From positions 5,965,614-6,029,613 of the forward strand of contig NZ_AP018290.1 of assembly GCF_002368415.1 (NCBI RefSeq): a DNA stretch of 64,000 nt. Direction: 5' to 3'. The translations under genes were made by a program, and so were the position numbers. Positions 19,431 to 28,664 of the stretch are shown here, one piece after another. Origin of the DNA: Calothrix sp. NIES-4105. Its GTDB lineage: Bacteria; Cyanobacteriota; Cyanobacteriia; Cyanobacteriales; Nostocaceae. Under the pieces are notes generated by a model. That model was given only the letters and a program-made list of their open reading frames with translations. It ran no database searches and had not been told where the DNA came from. How positions within the stretch are numbered: the stretch's first letter is position 1; the number at the start of each line of letters is the position of its first letter.

Positions 19431-19588
19431 GCTACCGTGTACACACATCTTTAATAACCCCCCTTGTATTCCCCCCTTTGTGTCCTTTGTGTCTTTGTGG
19501 TTTATCTCTTTAAGGAACCACAAAGGCACAAAGAACACAAAGAAAGAGAAGAAAAGTTACTTTTAGAGGCTTGTGTGTACACGGTAGC
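19431..19588. repeat. Miniature inverted-repeat element, GTGTACAC family (copy 1)
   Basis: The ends GCTACCGTGTACACACA and TGTGTGTACACGGTAGC are inverted. Outside them a weaker C-run/G-run inverted extension reaches about 19406-19615. The inside folds on itself: CTTTGTGTCCTTTGTGTC... pairs with ...GGCACAAAGAACACAAAG. A second full copy is at ~45697-45944. A short open frame through this copy is repeat translation, not a gene. The stretch 19273-19659 holds nothing else. Confidence 0.78.
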
Positions 19589-19659
19589 GCGAGTTCGGGG
19601 GGCTAGGGGGATCAAATATCAATACAATTTACTTAAAATAAATTTAACAAACTCAATAC

Positions 19660-20211
19660 ATGGATATATCAAAGTTTGATATCAAAGAACCATCTCAACG
19701 TAAGGTCATGATTCTCAAGAATGATGATATTGTTGAGATTTTCATTCCTTCGGTAGGATTATTTTCGCGTTTTACAATGTTAAGTCTGATTTTCTTGATT
19801 TTTCCGGTTTGTTTAATTAACTTTTTTACACTTTCGATTCCCAAGGATATCAGACTTTTCCCACCAGTAGTTACTTTTAATTTAGTAATTTCGTTAATTG
19901 CTATTGGAGTAGTTCTATTATCAGAGTTTGCCCAAAAACGCTTTTCTATAAGTCGTCAAAAAATATCTTGGAGTTATGAAATTTTTGGACTGAAGCTAAA
20001 AGACCTTTTCCCTGCTTCAGTACCAGGAATTGTTCGCATCGCAAAAACAAAGCCTACTTGGAATCGCTGGTTTCTTCAAATTTGGGCTGGGCGCCGACTT
20101 TATGAAATTTCTACCAGTGATTTTTCCCCGTTTGCAGTTACTAATTCTGAAATTGACCTCTTAGCTCAGGAACTAAGTAATTGGCTGGAATTAACGATTT
20201 TACAGGATTAG
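19660..20211 (+). CDS. Membrane protein, hypothetical
   Basis: A 183-residue protein with two adjacent membrane segments at about residues 38-60 and 68-88. A soluble C-terminal ~90 residues follows, with ISWSYEIFGLKLK and WAGRRLYEIST. Cyanobacterial small membrane proteins with a PH-like C-terminal domain look like this, but I cannot name the family. The last ~70 bases overlap the convergent PAP2 gene tail to tail. Confidence 0.65.
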   Translation: MDISKFDIKEPSQRKVMILKNDDIVEIFIPSVGLFSRFTMLSLIFLIFPVCLINFFTLSIPKDIRLFPPVVTFNLVISLIAIGVVLLSEFAQKRFSISRQKISWSYEIFGLKLKDLFPASVPGIVRIAKTKPTWNRWFLQIWAGRRLYEISTSDFSPFAVTNSEIDLLAQELSNWLELTILQD

Positions 20212-21160
20212 ATTGAGCATTGAACAGTATACAAGCAGATAACCATACCAAACCAGCAGCGTAACCAGCCGTAACATCTGTCAACCAATGTACACCCAAG
20301 TATAACCGACTAAAACCAATTGCCATTATTACAGCAACAGCGAGTGTAGAAATTTGATTGCGGTATTGAGGATATTGTTTAGCTAAGGTATAGGCGATAT
20401 ACCCATAAACTACCATTGATACCATCGAGTGACCACTTGGAAAGCTATGATGACTAACTTCTACAATTCTGTCCCACAATAAAGGACGTGACCTAGCAAA
20501 TAACAGTTTAAGTATACAATTCAATCCAATTCCACCAAATGTGGCAACCATCAAGGTATTTGCATCTTGACGACGGTTATGACGCAATAGCCAATTTCCA
20601 TATAATCCGCTAACCAATAGTAAAGATATTCCTTCTCCTAATAAAGTGGCGCCAACCATAACATTATGGAAGAACGGAGAATGTAATTTCTGAATTGTTA
20701 GCAAAACCCGTTCATCAAGACCGCGCGTGTACACAAGCAAAGTACACAGTGCTAATGCGCTAACGGCGCCTGCCACAGGAACCAAGGTACTACTCGCTAT
20801 TTTTACTTTTTGTTCTGATACCACCTGAGTCGGTATAGTTGATTTATTTACGGTGTAACTCGTACAGTCAATATAACCAACGTTACTTCTACTAAAATCT
20901 GAGACAATTTTTTGAATTAGCCCAGCAATGGCATTTTGACCAAAGTTTGGATGATATAACACAAGAATATTGCCTGTAGAACAATTGCAAATCGCGCGTA
21001 CAATGGCTTTGTGCTGTAATAATTGAGATTCTAAATATTTCTTGAGCGCTTTATTACTATACAGTCCGCGCACTTTGTATCTGGCTCTACCTGTAACAGC
21101 AGTATGTACAGGCGTAATCAAAGAATTGTTGTATGTAATAGTCCTTAAAGCAGTAGTCAT
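20141..21160 (-). CDS. PAP2-family phosphatase with N-terminal HMA2-like domain
   Basis: A 339-residue protein. Residues ~15-100 (HTAVTGRARYKVRGLYSN..., NCSTGNILVLYHP) look like the ferredoxin-like heavy-metal-associated variant found at the N-terminus of some cyanobacterial P-type ATPases, without a CxxC. Residues ~150-320 are a membrane PAP2 phosphatase with all three signature pieces: KLLFARSRPLLWD, FPSGHSM and SRLYLGVHWLTDV. It probably dephosphorylates lipid phosphates or undecaprenyl pyrophosphate at the membrane. Joining these two domains is uncommon. Confidence 0.82.
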   Translation of the reverse strand: MTTALRTITYNNSLITPVHTAVTGRARYKVRGLYSNKALKKYLESQLLQHKAIVRAICNCSTGNILVLYHPNFGQNAIAGLIQKIVSDFSRSNVGYIDCTSYTVNKSTIPTQVVSEQKVKIASSTLVPVAGAVSALALCTLLVYTRGLDERVLLTIQKLHSPFFHNVMVGATLLGEGISLLLVSGLYGNWLLRHNRRQDANTLMVATFGGIGLNCILKLLFARSRPLLWDRIVEVSHHSFPSGHSMVSMVVYGYIAYTLAKQYPQYRNQISTLAVAVIMAIGFSRLYLGVHWLTDVTAGYAAGLVWLSACILFNAQSNPVKSLIPANYLVPELRGQFQN

Positions 21161-21189
21161 TTTTGCAAACTGATATATAGATAAATTAC

Positions 21190-21320
21190 GTAGTAGTTCG
21201 TGTCATTAAATTTGGTAGGTACGTAGTAGCGCGGAGAGCGCAAAAAGTATTAAAAATTTTTAGAGGGCTAAAGCCCTACTACGTACCTGACCCTCCAAAA
21301 CTAATGACATGGACTAGTAG
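21190..21320. repeat. Miniature inverted-repeat element, ACTAGT-GTGTCAT family (copy a)
   Basis: The left end TAGTTCGTGTCATTAAATTTGG is mirrored by CCAAAACTAATGACATGGACTA. The interior holds TACGTAGTAGCGC and GGGCTAAAGCCCTACTACGTA hairpins. Relatives are at 28203-28560 and 28555-28664. The rest of 21161-21501 holds another palindromic repeat (GTTGGATGGAGCG ... CCCAACCCAC, ~21320-21382) and the promoter region of the site-2 protease gene. Confidence 0.72.
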
Positions 21321-21501
21321 GTTGGATGGAGCGAAGCGGGAACCCAACATCAAGGAACGCAAGTTGAGTTCCACCCAACCCACATACCAAGTATAGCTTT
21401 TTTGATTTTCAACGCAGTGAGGGATTCGTTATACATTAGTTAAGTTAGTGGTTTTTCATAAATTGCTTTCCAGAAAGACTTAGTTTTGTAAACAAAGGGT
21501 T

Positions 21502-22986
21502 TTGGAAGAGATGTTTACTGCGTCAGAGACTCCTATAATCGCGACAATCGTAGTTGTTGCTTTTGGTATTTTGGGTTGGGGCTTTTATCGTGCCAGACCT
21601 TTTGGTAAGCTAGGAATCTTAGCCTGGTTGCAATCGCTTGTGCTAATGACACCGTGGCTACTATTCTTTGGCTTGTTTGCTGCGGGGATTTACATTAATA
21701 TTATCGGTATTATCTTGCTGTTAGTTGTCTCCGCAGGAATATATGTGTATCTAGGGCGCCAACTGCGCGCGGCTGGGCAAGATGTTATTCTACGGCAAAA
21801 AGCCGCTTCTCGATTAGCTACCGAAAATCAATCTGATACTAATGCACCTCCCGTAGCTGTATTGGTACCTGAAACCCTACCAATACCTGATGATGATTTA
21901 AGTGCAATTAAAAGTATTTTTGGTATTGATACTTTTTTTGCTACTGAAACAATTCCTTATCAAGATGGCGCCGTATTTAAAGGTAATCTACGAGGGGAAC
22001 CCGAAGCTACTCACAACCGTTTAACCGAGAGTCTACAGTCACGTCTAGGTGATAAATATAGATTGTTCCTTGTGGAAAATGCGGAAGGTAGACCTGTAGT
22101 TATCGTCCTTCCTAGCCGTAATGACCCGCGTCCAATGACGATAGCGCAAAAAGCGTTTGCTGGAATTTTGTTAACTGCGACACTTGGTACTTGCTTAGAA
22201 GCTGCTGGTTTACTGCTGGGTTTTGACTTCTTTTCTTATCCCGCGCGTTACTTAGAAACTCTACCTATCGGTGGAGGCATTTTCCTTATTTTAATCGCAC
22301 ATGAAATTGGTCACTTTTTAGCAGCACGTCGTCACCAAGTTCGTTTGAGTTTACCCTTTTTCCTTCCAGCAGTACAAATCGGTTCATTCGGCGCCATTAC
22401 CCGCTTCGAGTCACTGCTACTCAACCGTAAAGTACTATTTGATATATCGCTAGCTGGACCTGCCACTGGGGGAATTATTTCTCTAGTCATGTTAATAACT
22501 GGATTGTTGCTGTCGAAACAAACTAGCTTGTTTCAAATACCTAGCGAGTTTTTCCAAGGTTCAATTTTAGTCGGAACTTTAAGCAAAGTAGTACTCGGCG
22601 CCGCGTTACAATCTTCTTCTGTTGGTGTACATCCATTAGTAGTAATTGGTTGGCTTGGTTTAGTAGTAACTGCTTTAAATTTAATGCCAGCAGGTCAATT
22701 AGACGGTGGTCGTATCGTCCAAGCAATTTATGGACGTAAAATAGCTAGTCGAACTACTATTGCCACTTTAATAGTGCTAGCACTAGTTTCTCTTGGTAAT
22801 CCCTTGGCTATGTACTGGGCAATTGTAATTGTATTTTTACAGCGTGACCTCGAACGTCCTAGCTTAAACGAAATTACTGAACCTGATGACGCGCGCGCTG
22901 CGTTAGGTTTACTCGCACTGTTTCTAATGATTGCAACACTTATTCCTCTAAGCCCCGCTTTAGCTGGTAAATTGGGAATCGGTTAG
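21502..22986 (+). CDS. Site-2 protease family intramembrane metalloprotease (M50, EGY-like)
   Basis: A protein of about 494 residues. It starts at TTG 21502 or, nine bases on, at ATG 21511; the ATG start is the simpler choice. Two or three membrane segments come first, then a soluble domain (~130-215), then the M50 core: zinc site HEIGHFLAARRH and third ligand in NLMPAGQLDGGRI. The order matches cyanobacterial and chloroplast EGY-type proteases, which cut membrane-bound anti-sigma or other regulators. Monocistronic. Confidence 0.88.
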   Translation: MEEMFTASETPIIATIVVVAFGILGWGFYRARPFGKLGILAWLQSLVLMTPWLLFFGLFAAGIYINIIGIILLLVVSAGIYVYLGRQLRAAGQDVILRQKAASRLATENQSDTNAPPVAVLVPETLPIPDDDLSAIKSIFGIDTFFATETIPYQDGAVFKGNLRGEPEATHNRLTESLQSRLGDKYRLFLVENAEGRPVVIVLPSRNDPRPMTIAQKAFAGILLTATLGTCLEAAGLLLGFDFFSYPARYLETLPIGGGIFLILIAHEIGHFLAARRHQVRLSLPFFLPAVQIGSFGAITRFESLLLNRKVLFDISLAGPATGGIISLVMLITGLLLSKQTSLFQIPSEFFQGSILVGTLSKVVLGAALQSSSVGVHPLVVIGWLGLVVTALNLMPAGQLDGGRIVQAIYGRKIASRTTIATLIVLALVSLGNPLAMYWAIVIVFLQRDLERPSLNEITEPDDARAALGLLALFLMIATLIPLSPALAGKLGIG

Positions 22987-22995
22987 GCAACTCCT

Positions 22996-23085
22996 GAGAG
23001 CGGATGTAACGGATGGGTTATTTGTGACAAACAAAATCTTGTTCTTAAAAATCAATTATCCGTTACATCCGTTTATAATCCGTTG
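22996..23085. terminator. Inverted repeat between convergent genes
   Basis: GCGGATGTAACGGATGGGTTA is mirrored by TTATCCGTTACATCCGT about 50 bases later. The long imperfect stem lies between the convergent site-2 protease and DUF3122 genes, so it is likely a two-way terminator or RNA-stabilising structure. Confidence 0.55.
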
Positions 23086-23095
23086 CCAGCGTTAC

Positions 23096-23587
23096 CTAAT
23101 CAAATTCTGTAATTAGCATTTGCCATTCGGTAATAATGTTTGTTGGTATTTTGATTTGAGTATCTGAACTGGATAATGGTAGGTTTAACTTTAAAGATTT
23201 GGTTGTTGGTAATTTGTTCAATATACTTGTAAATTTATACTCTCCAACATTCGGCGCCGGTGACGAGAGTGCATAAACGTCTGGCGCACTCAATAGTAAA
23301 CCTTGTGATGTCATTACTTCTAATGATTGCGGATGAATAAATTTTACTACGCCTGGAAATCCGACTAGTCGAAGATTAATATCTTCGCTGGCGCCCCTGT
23401 TTTTGACTTTATATAATATGATTTGCCATGCATGTCCTGTCTCATCCTTGATTGATGTTTGTGAGTGATAGCGCATTACTCCTGGTGATTCTTGGTGCTG
23501 ACGAAGTAATGCTGTGGCACTTGGTGCAAAGAAAGTAAATGTTAACGTTAACAACGTCAAAAAATATGGTATAATCTTTTTTTGCAT
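23096..23587 (-). CDS. DUF3122 family secreted protein
   Basis: A 163-residue protein with a signal peptide (KKIIPYFLTLLTLTFTFFAPSATA). The mature part has the DUF3122 features RYHSQTSIKDETGHAWQ and LRLVGFPG. This small family is almost restricted to cyanobacteria and its function is unknown. It lies 27 bases downstream of the DUF928 gene and is probably the last gene of that run. Confidence 0.8.
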   Translation of the reverse strand: MQKKIIPYFLTLLTLTFTFFAPSATALLRQHQESPGVMRYHSQTSIKDETGHAWQIILYKVKNRGASEDINLRLVGFPGVVKFIHPQSLEVMTSQGLLLSAPDVYALSSPAPNVGEYKFTSILNKLPTTKSLKLNLPLSSSDTQIKIPTNIITEWQMLITEFD

Positions 23588-23614
23588 TTTTAAGTCGAGT
23601 TCAACCTAGGAAAA

Positions 23615-24445
23615 TTAATGTTTCTTGCTTAATCTATTGTAATTATTTGAGTCGTCTGGAAGTATTCGCATATCAACAATTTCATGCAATCCAATGTCGG
23701 TTAGTAAGTTTTTCCAGTCGGTCTGAATCATGTCATTTTGAGGGTTTTTTTGTTTTAGCTGTATAATTGTTGCCAACGCTTGATACCATATACCGTTTCG
23801 AGCATATATGGCAAATCTTTCTAATGGTTGAGCGGTTTGTAGCTGTTGATTAATTGTAAGAGCAAGGTTAACTCGACTAACTACACCTTCAACGTAAACT
23901 GGGGGTGCTTCTTTTAGTTGGTCACAGTATACTTTGAGAAACCAACGGTATTGCTTATTTACGGACAATGCTGGAAAATTTGCTGGAATTTTAATGCTGA
24001 TTATTCCAGCTTGTTCTGGTAAGGAAATATCTTTTTTATAAATTGGACTTGATTTGTCATTCAAAAGCACGAAGGAAGTTGGATATCCAGAACTTTTGGT
24101 GTAAGGAAGGTAAAACCAAAAAGTTGGACGTTCTTCAGTTGTTAATCCCCAGACGTGTTGTACCGTTGCAGCTTCTTCGGTTACAGGTACTAATGCAGTG
24201 AGTTTTGGAGTCATATCTGGACATGCATCACGACGCCCACCCCCGGTACGACGCCCTCCCGGTGGTGTTCCTTCTGGCAACTTCGGACGGATAAATTCTT
24301 TATTTAAAGACTTTTGAACTTGCTTTGATAATACAGGCAATGTTCTAGCAATATTTGATTGCGTTTCTTTGGAATTGACGTGAGCTTGGCTACTAAAAGC
24401 TATAGCAACTATTACTAAGGTTATCTGTGATTGAAAATATCTCAT
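23615..24445 (-). CDS. DUF928 family protein
   Basis: A 276-residue protein with a signal peptide (about residues 1-22). It has the DUF928 core: TPPGGRRTGGGRRDAC, LTALVP, and WGLTTEERPTFWFYLPY followed by a beta-rich domain. DUF928 is cyanobacterial and usually sits with CHASE2/CHAT and DUF1822 genes, as here. It is 21 bases from the CHASE2 gene. Its function is unknown; the conserved neighbourhood suggests an envelope sensor or stress module. Confidence 0.85.
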   Translation of the reverse strand: MRYFQSQITLVIVAIAFSSQAHVNSKETQSNIARTLPVLSKQVQKSLNKEFIRPKLPEGTPPGGRRTGGGRRDACPDMTPKLTALVPVTEEAATVQHVWGLTTEERPTFWFYLPYTKSSGYPTSFVLLNDKSSPIYKKDISLPEQAGIISIKIPANFPALSVNKQYRWFLKVYCDQLKEAPPVYVEGVVSRVNLALTINQQLQTAQPLERFAIYARNGIWYQALATIIQLKQKNPQNDMIQTDWKNLLTDIGLHEIVDMRILPDDSNNYNRLSKKH

Positions 24446-24466
24446 ATGCCACCTACACAGGCAATA

Positions 24467-26860
24467 TCAATCTATTTGTACATAAGTACTAAATGCACTC
24501 ATTATTAAAGCTGTTCCACTTAATGCGATTACGCTTGGCACAAATGGCGCCCAATAACTCAATAATAGTAATCCGAAGCAGAGTATATAAAGTATTGTAG
24601 TCGCGATTGTGATACTGATTATTAGTCGCGTTTGTTTACGCAATCGCAGCGTTAAAATACCTCCTACTACAGACGAACTTACTATCCAAATTATCTCACT
24701 TTGGGGTGTAAAAGTTTGTAGTAAAGAGCGATTGTCAAGAACATGGCTAAGAATTTGACTTAGCATGTGTGCGTGAATTATTACTCCTGGCTTTTGCACA
24801 TCTAGCTTGCTGCCTAATGGTGTTGATAAATAATCTTGTAAATCACCTTTGGAGATAACACCGATAAGTACTATTTTGTCTTTGAAAGAATCTGGGTTGA
24901 CTTTATAGGTTAAAATTTCTGTTAGCGATACTTGTTGAGATATTTTATCGCTCATTCTCCAGTTTAGTAAAACTTGTCCACCGTTTGCGTCGATACCTTG
25001 GTATCCTCCACTATAATCTGTCAAAGCTTTAAAAGTCGCGTTGGCGATTTTGAGTGTTTTGTTTGAATCTATACTAGCTTGGCTAATGCCTCTTAATTTA
25101 AAATACTCAAATGCTAACTGTAAGCTTAAAGAATATTCTGTTGGGCATAATGAGTTTGGTTCTTGTTTCATGAATAAAAGCTGGCGCCTAACTATGCCAT
25201 CTTCGTCTCGAATGAAATCGCTAAATCCCAAACGTTCTTGGCTATCTTGTGTACCAATTTCGGGTGGTGGTGCGATACCTTTGCTATTGATACCAGTATA
25301 ACTACCTTTACATATGGCAACCAAATTTTTGGATTGAAGACGCTTTGTGAGCTTCTGGTCTTCAGATTTAAAATCACGGTATATATCTAAACCAATTACA
25401 GCAGGCTGATACTGTTCTAATTTTTCGAGAAGTATGTTTAATGATTTATCTGAGATTGAAGTTCCCTTTAACGATTCACCTTTGCGACGTTGTTCTGCTA
25501 GGTCATTATCATCTACTGTCACCATTACTATACGATTATCGGGTTGTTCTTCAACAACTTGATGCCGTAACCACAGCATTTGGTCGAATATCTTCAATTC
25601 TGTAGTCTCAAATAATCCTAATAATCGTACTACCACTAGTACAAATGCTACTATAGCAATTATACCTGAGTATACTTTCAAGTTAAAATTATAAGGACGA
25701 GGCGCCATTTGAAATTGATTTATCGTTGTAGACGCAGTATTGTTAATTTCTTCCCCCTGTAATGTCTGATGTAATGTCATTTCATGGTCTGAAAGTTCGT
25801 ACCAAGTTAAAGGTATTTGTATCGGGTTATTTTGATAAATCATTGGTAGCCAAGTGCAACTCGGAAATTTATCTTCAAGTCCTTGTAATCGTTCTCTGGC
25901 AATACGTACAGCAAGATAGAACTCTGTACCGCTAGCAAATTCCGAAAGGAAATACTTTAAAAATTCGCTAGCAATTTTGTCAGGAATCGGTTCGCGCATA
26001 AATATTATGGACGGTATTTGTAAACAAGCTAGTTCGCGCGCTAAACCAAAACCATCGCAAGAATTAAATATAGCTAATTGCAATCCGCTCTTGACAGCTT
26101 TTTGAAGCGCATATCGCAGTTCTGCCATACTCAAACTGTCGGTTTGATTAAGATAAATTTTTCCGCTGTCGTCCGAATGGGTTAAGCTGTGTCCAGCAAA
26201 GAATAAAATATCCCAATTATTATTCCATAAATGGTCATTTAACTCTTGGCGCCCACTTTCGACCATCCAAGTAATATCAGCGGGTATTTTTTGAAGTATA
26301 TTCCGGTCTGCTTGAGTATCAATTCCTCTACTATCACCGACTATAGCTAAAATTTTAACTTTTTGATTAGTATGACGAAGTAAGGAGTTGCGTTCGTAGT
26401 TGGAAGATGAAACCGCTATTTCTGCTTTTGTGTAGCGTTCTAATAAGTCCCAAGCGTACCAAGGCAAGTGTACTAAAGTACTATTTTTTGTTTGTAGAAT
26501 AACTCTAATATTATCTGTAATATTGAGATATTCAAGCCACTTTTCGCGCAATGGACGAAACGAATCTGATTGCAACCAAGAATTGAAGTTTGCACACAGT
26601 ATTTGAGCAGTTGTCTTTATATCAGCAGTTATCGATACATTTGTTACTTGCACCTTATCAGCAGACAAACGAAATGCATTACCTAAACGTTCGTAATTTG
26701 AGCGCCAATGGTTATAGTACATCAATAATTGCGGCGCCTCTGGTAATCTACCAGTAATTTCAACATCAGGCAGTGTACCTTCACAACCAATCTGTAACGT
26801 TACAGTAAACCCGACATCAAAATTGCCGTCACTAAATTTCAAAACAACCAGCTTACTCAT
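24467..26860 (-). CDS. CHAT peptidase-like / CHASE2 sensor protein
   Basis: A 797-residue protein. Residues ~150-330 form a CHAT caspase-like domain with His in LFFAGHSLTHSDDSG and Cys in LAIFNSCDGFGLA. A membrane segment follows near residue 395 (SGIIAIVAFVLVVVRLLGLF), then a periplasmic CHASE2 sensor (VMVTVDDNDLAE, AVIGLDIYRD, KIVLIGVISKGD), and two or three C-terminal membrane helices. CHASE2 usually drives kinases or cyclases; here it is tied to a cytosolic protease-like domain. It may sense an envelope signal and cut a target. The neighbours (DUF1822, DUF928, DUF3122) recur with it. Confidence 0.88.
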   Translation of the reverse strand: MSKLVVLKFSDGNFDVGFTVTLQIGCEGTLPDVEITGRLPEAPQLLMYYNHWRSNYERLGNAFRLSADKVQVTNVSITADIKTTAQILCANFNSWLQSDSFRPLREKWLEYLNITDNIRVILQTKNSTLVHLPWYAWDLLERYTKAEIAVSSSNYERNSLLRHTNQKVKILAIVGDSRGIDTQADRNILQKIPADITWMVESGRQELNDHLWNNNWDILFFAGHSLTHSDDSGKIYLNQTDSLSMAELRYALQKAVKSGLQLAIFNSCDGFGLARELACLQIPSIIFMREPIPDKIASEFLKYFLSEFASGTEFYLAVRIARERLQGLEDKFPSCTWLPMIYQNNPIQIPLTWYELSDHEMTLHQTLQGEEINNTASTTINQFQMAPRPYNFNLKVYSGIIAIVAFVLVVVRLLGLFETTELKIFDQMLWLRHQVVEEQPDNRIVMVTVDDNDLAEQRRKGESLKGTSISDKSLNILLEKLEQYQPAVIGLDIYRDFKSEDQKLTKRLQSKNLVAICKGSYTGINSKGIAPPPEIGTQDSQERLGFSDFIRDEDGIVRRQLLFMKQEPNSLCPTEYSLSLQLAFEYFKLRGISQASIDSNKTLKIANATFKALTDYSGGYQGIDANGGQVLLNWRMSDKISQQVSLTEILTYKVNPDSFKDKIVLIGVISKGDLQDYLSTPLGSKLDVQKPGVIIHAHMLSQILSHVLDNRSLLQTFTPQSEIIWIVSSSVVGGILTLRLRKQTRLIISITIATTILYILCFGLLLLSYWAPFVPSVIALSGTALIMSAFSTYVQID

Positions 26861-26904
26861 ATAAAAAAGTGTGAAGTGTGAAGTCCAGAGTCGAGTATTT
26901 TACC

Positions 26905-27843
26905 CTAAATTACAAAATGCTCAATAATATAAGCTTCATCATGTCCTAGCCTTACACTAAACCTTTCTCCAACTTCACCGCTAAATTGTAACTGAATGTA
27001 ATTATCGGCACTCCGTGATTGCGCTTCCAAAAATAAATTATGAGACTCATCCAATACAGATAGTACAACTCCTGGCTGTAGATAAACGGCGCCTGTAGGA
27101 TACAGTTGCAAACGAACACTAGTTTGTACCTCTGTTTGAGGTTTTATTTCAACTATTAATATAACGGGTTGATTGGCAATTTGAATCCCCAAATCGAATA
27201 ACTTTGCCCGTCTAGTCGTCGGCACCTCCGACTTCAACACAGTATCACCACTAACAGCCTCAGCACTGCGAAATACATACGCGGGTCGAACAGCATTATC
27301 GAGTAAAGACTCAACAGTTTGCCAGCCATTTTCAACTACACCAGTAAGCCATCGACTTAAATTAGCTAAAGGTACAGATAATTTCTGCTGTTCCAAGTGC
27401 GCTACCAAATCCTCCAACGGCAGCAACTCCTCGTCATGCAGCACTTCAGTGCTGCAACTCTTAACAAACCCCATAATTTTTGCTTCCCGCAAAGACTCAT
27501 CAATCACCACCACAACATACGCCGCGCGTGTACCCCAAGTTTCAGGAGGGATGTAACAAAAATCGTCATGAATTGAAGCTGGACGGCATTCAATTTTACC
27601 AACACCCGGCACTTCCAAGTCCGCGATATCCGTAGATAACCGAATAACTGGATTCCAAGAGTCACCAACATCAATGTCAGTTGACACACCCATTAAATAA
27701 AGGTAGTAGCTAACAGTCAATACCGATAGAGTATTCAAAAGCACTTTTTCGGCTTTTTCACGAGTCGGTTGCTGTTGAGCAAAACTCCGTGCTGTCAAAC
27801 GAGCGGTTTCAGATATTGGCAGCGGCAAAGCATTGCATGTCAT
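26905..27843 (-). CDS. DUF1822 family protein
   Basis: I chose ATG 27841-27843 (MTCNALPLPISETARLTA), preceded by GGAGTAAAT; an ATG at 27888 would add 15 residues. About 312 residues. DUF1822 features: an N-terminal helix with ARSFAQQQPTREKAEKVLLNTLSV, then the WNPVIR and PETWGTRAAYVVV region. A cyanobacterial family of unknown function, the first gene of the DUF1822 - CHASE2/CHAT - DUF928 - DUF3122 run. It ends 45 bases before the CHASE2 gene. Confidence 0.85.
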   Translation of the reverse strand: MTCNALPLPISETARLTARSFAQQQPTREKAEKVLLNTLSVLTVSYYLYLMGVSTDIDVGDSWNPVIRLSTDIADLEVPGVGKIECRPASIHDDFCYIPPETWGTRAAYVVVVIDESLREAKIMGFVKSCSTEVLHDEELLPLEDLVAHLEQQKLSVPLANLSRWLTGVVENGWQTVESLLDNAVRPAYVFRSAEAVSGDTVLKSEVPTTRRAKLFDLGIQIANQPVILIVEIKPQTEVQTSVRLQLYPTGAVYLQPGVVLSVLDESHNLFLEAQSRSADNYIQLQFSGEVGERFSVRLGHDEAYIIEHFVI

Positions 27844-28056
27844 ATTTACTCCTAAACGGTAAATGCTGCTGTTTACATATCTGCTCATTCTATAGAGATT
27901 ACGCAGTAAATTTAAAAATTATCAGAAATCTGGTTTGTTTATATATGTATAAAATTGGATGTTTTTTAGTAAGATATGACACTCAGTGCCAATTCCTGGT
28001 TGTGACGTGAAAAATAACTGTCGTGATGCTGCTTTATAATTTGATGGCCAGTCGAT

Positions 28057-28116
28057 AATTCCGACCCGCATAGATTAAAATCCTATGCTAATAGCAAAAG
28101 TCCTCTTAAGAGGACT
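28057..28116 (+). repeat. Two-hairpin repeat (copy B)
   Basis: Reads CCGACCCGCATAGATTAAAA, then a stem closing with CTATG, then CTAATAGCAAAAGTCCTCTT and AAGAGGACT. Compared with 8959-9022, the first stem differs on both sides in a compensating way, while GCTAATAGCAAAAGTCCTCT is kept. Confidence 0.6.
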
Positions 28117-28202
28117 AAATAATAAAGTTATTTTTGTTACCTTGTACAAATGTATATTAGATTTTTTATTTAGAACCCACATTCAGCTCAGGTGGATCTC
28201 CT

Positions 28203-28560
28203 CACTAGTGGTTCGTGTCATTAATTTTGGGGAGTTGTCGCAGATTCTGATCCCCCCTGCCCCCGCGCGCGGAAGGGGGGGAAAGAGAGTTATCGAAGAG
28301 ACGCGGGGCGTAGAGACGCTCTTACGCGGAGAGTATCTACGTCCCGCGTCCGGGGCGGCAGCCCCTTCATGTCGCTCAACCCCAATTTCGCTCTTGTTGT
28401 CTAACGAGCGTTGGGGTTCAATCCCCATCTGAGATATCCCCGCTCTTGAGCGTCCCCCAGTCTCCGCGTCTCTTCCTTGAATCTTAGCCCCCCTTCCACA
28501 CGGGGGGTTGGGGGGGTTTAATTCTATAACCTATCAAAACTTATGACATGAACCACTAGT
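28203..28560. repeat. Miniature inverted-repeat element, ACTAGT-GTGTCAT family (copy b, ~360 bp)
   Basis: The left end ACTAGTGGTTCGTGTCATTA is mirrored by TTATGACATGAACCACTAGT. The interior is unusually GC-rich (CCCCCCTGCCCCCGCGCGCG, mirrored near 28486-28515) and contains two of the window's rare GATC-type bases nearby. Short frames across it are not genes. Confidence 0.72.
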
Positions 28561-28664
28561 AGTCCGTGTCATAAAATTTGGGGAGTTGCGTAAAAATCAA
28601 AATCTTGTAAAGACGCGAAGTTTCGCGTCTCTACATCCCAGAATTAATGACACAGACCACTAGT
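28555..28664. repeat. Miniature inverted-repeat element, ACTAGT-GTGTCAT family (copy c)
   Basis: This copy abuts copy b and shares its ACTAGT hexamer (28555-28560). The left end is AGTCCGTGTCATAAAATTTGG and the right end TTAATGACACAGACCACTAGT. A GTAGAGACG-family hairpin is nested inside at 28606-28634. Confidence 0.7.

Noticed and set aside
19464-19679. Small open frame with EPQRHKEHKERE
   Set aside because: It is translation of the miniature inverted-repeat element; the same peptide appears wherever the repeat lies in a frame.
28085-28432. Plus-strand frame of 115 residues and its minus-strand counterpart
   Set aside because: Both run through GC-rich repeat DNA and show no protein character.
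28400-28435. tRNA-like GGTTCAATCCCC
   Set aside because: No acceptor stem or anticodon arm fits; it lies inside a miniature repeat.
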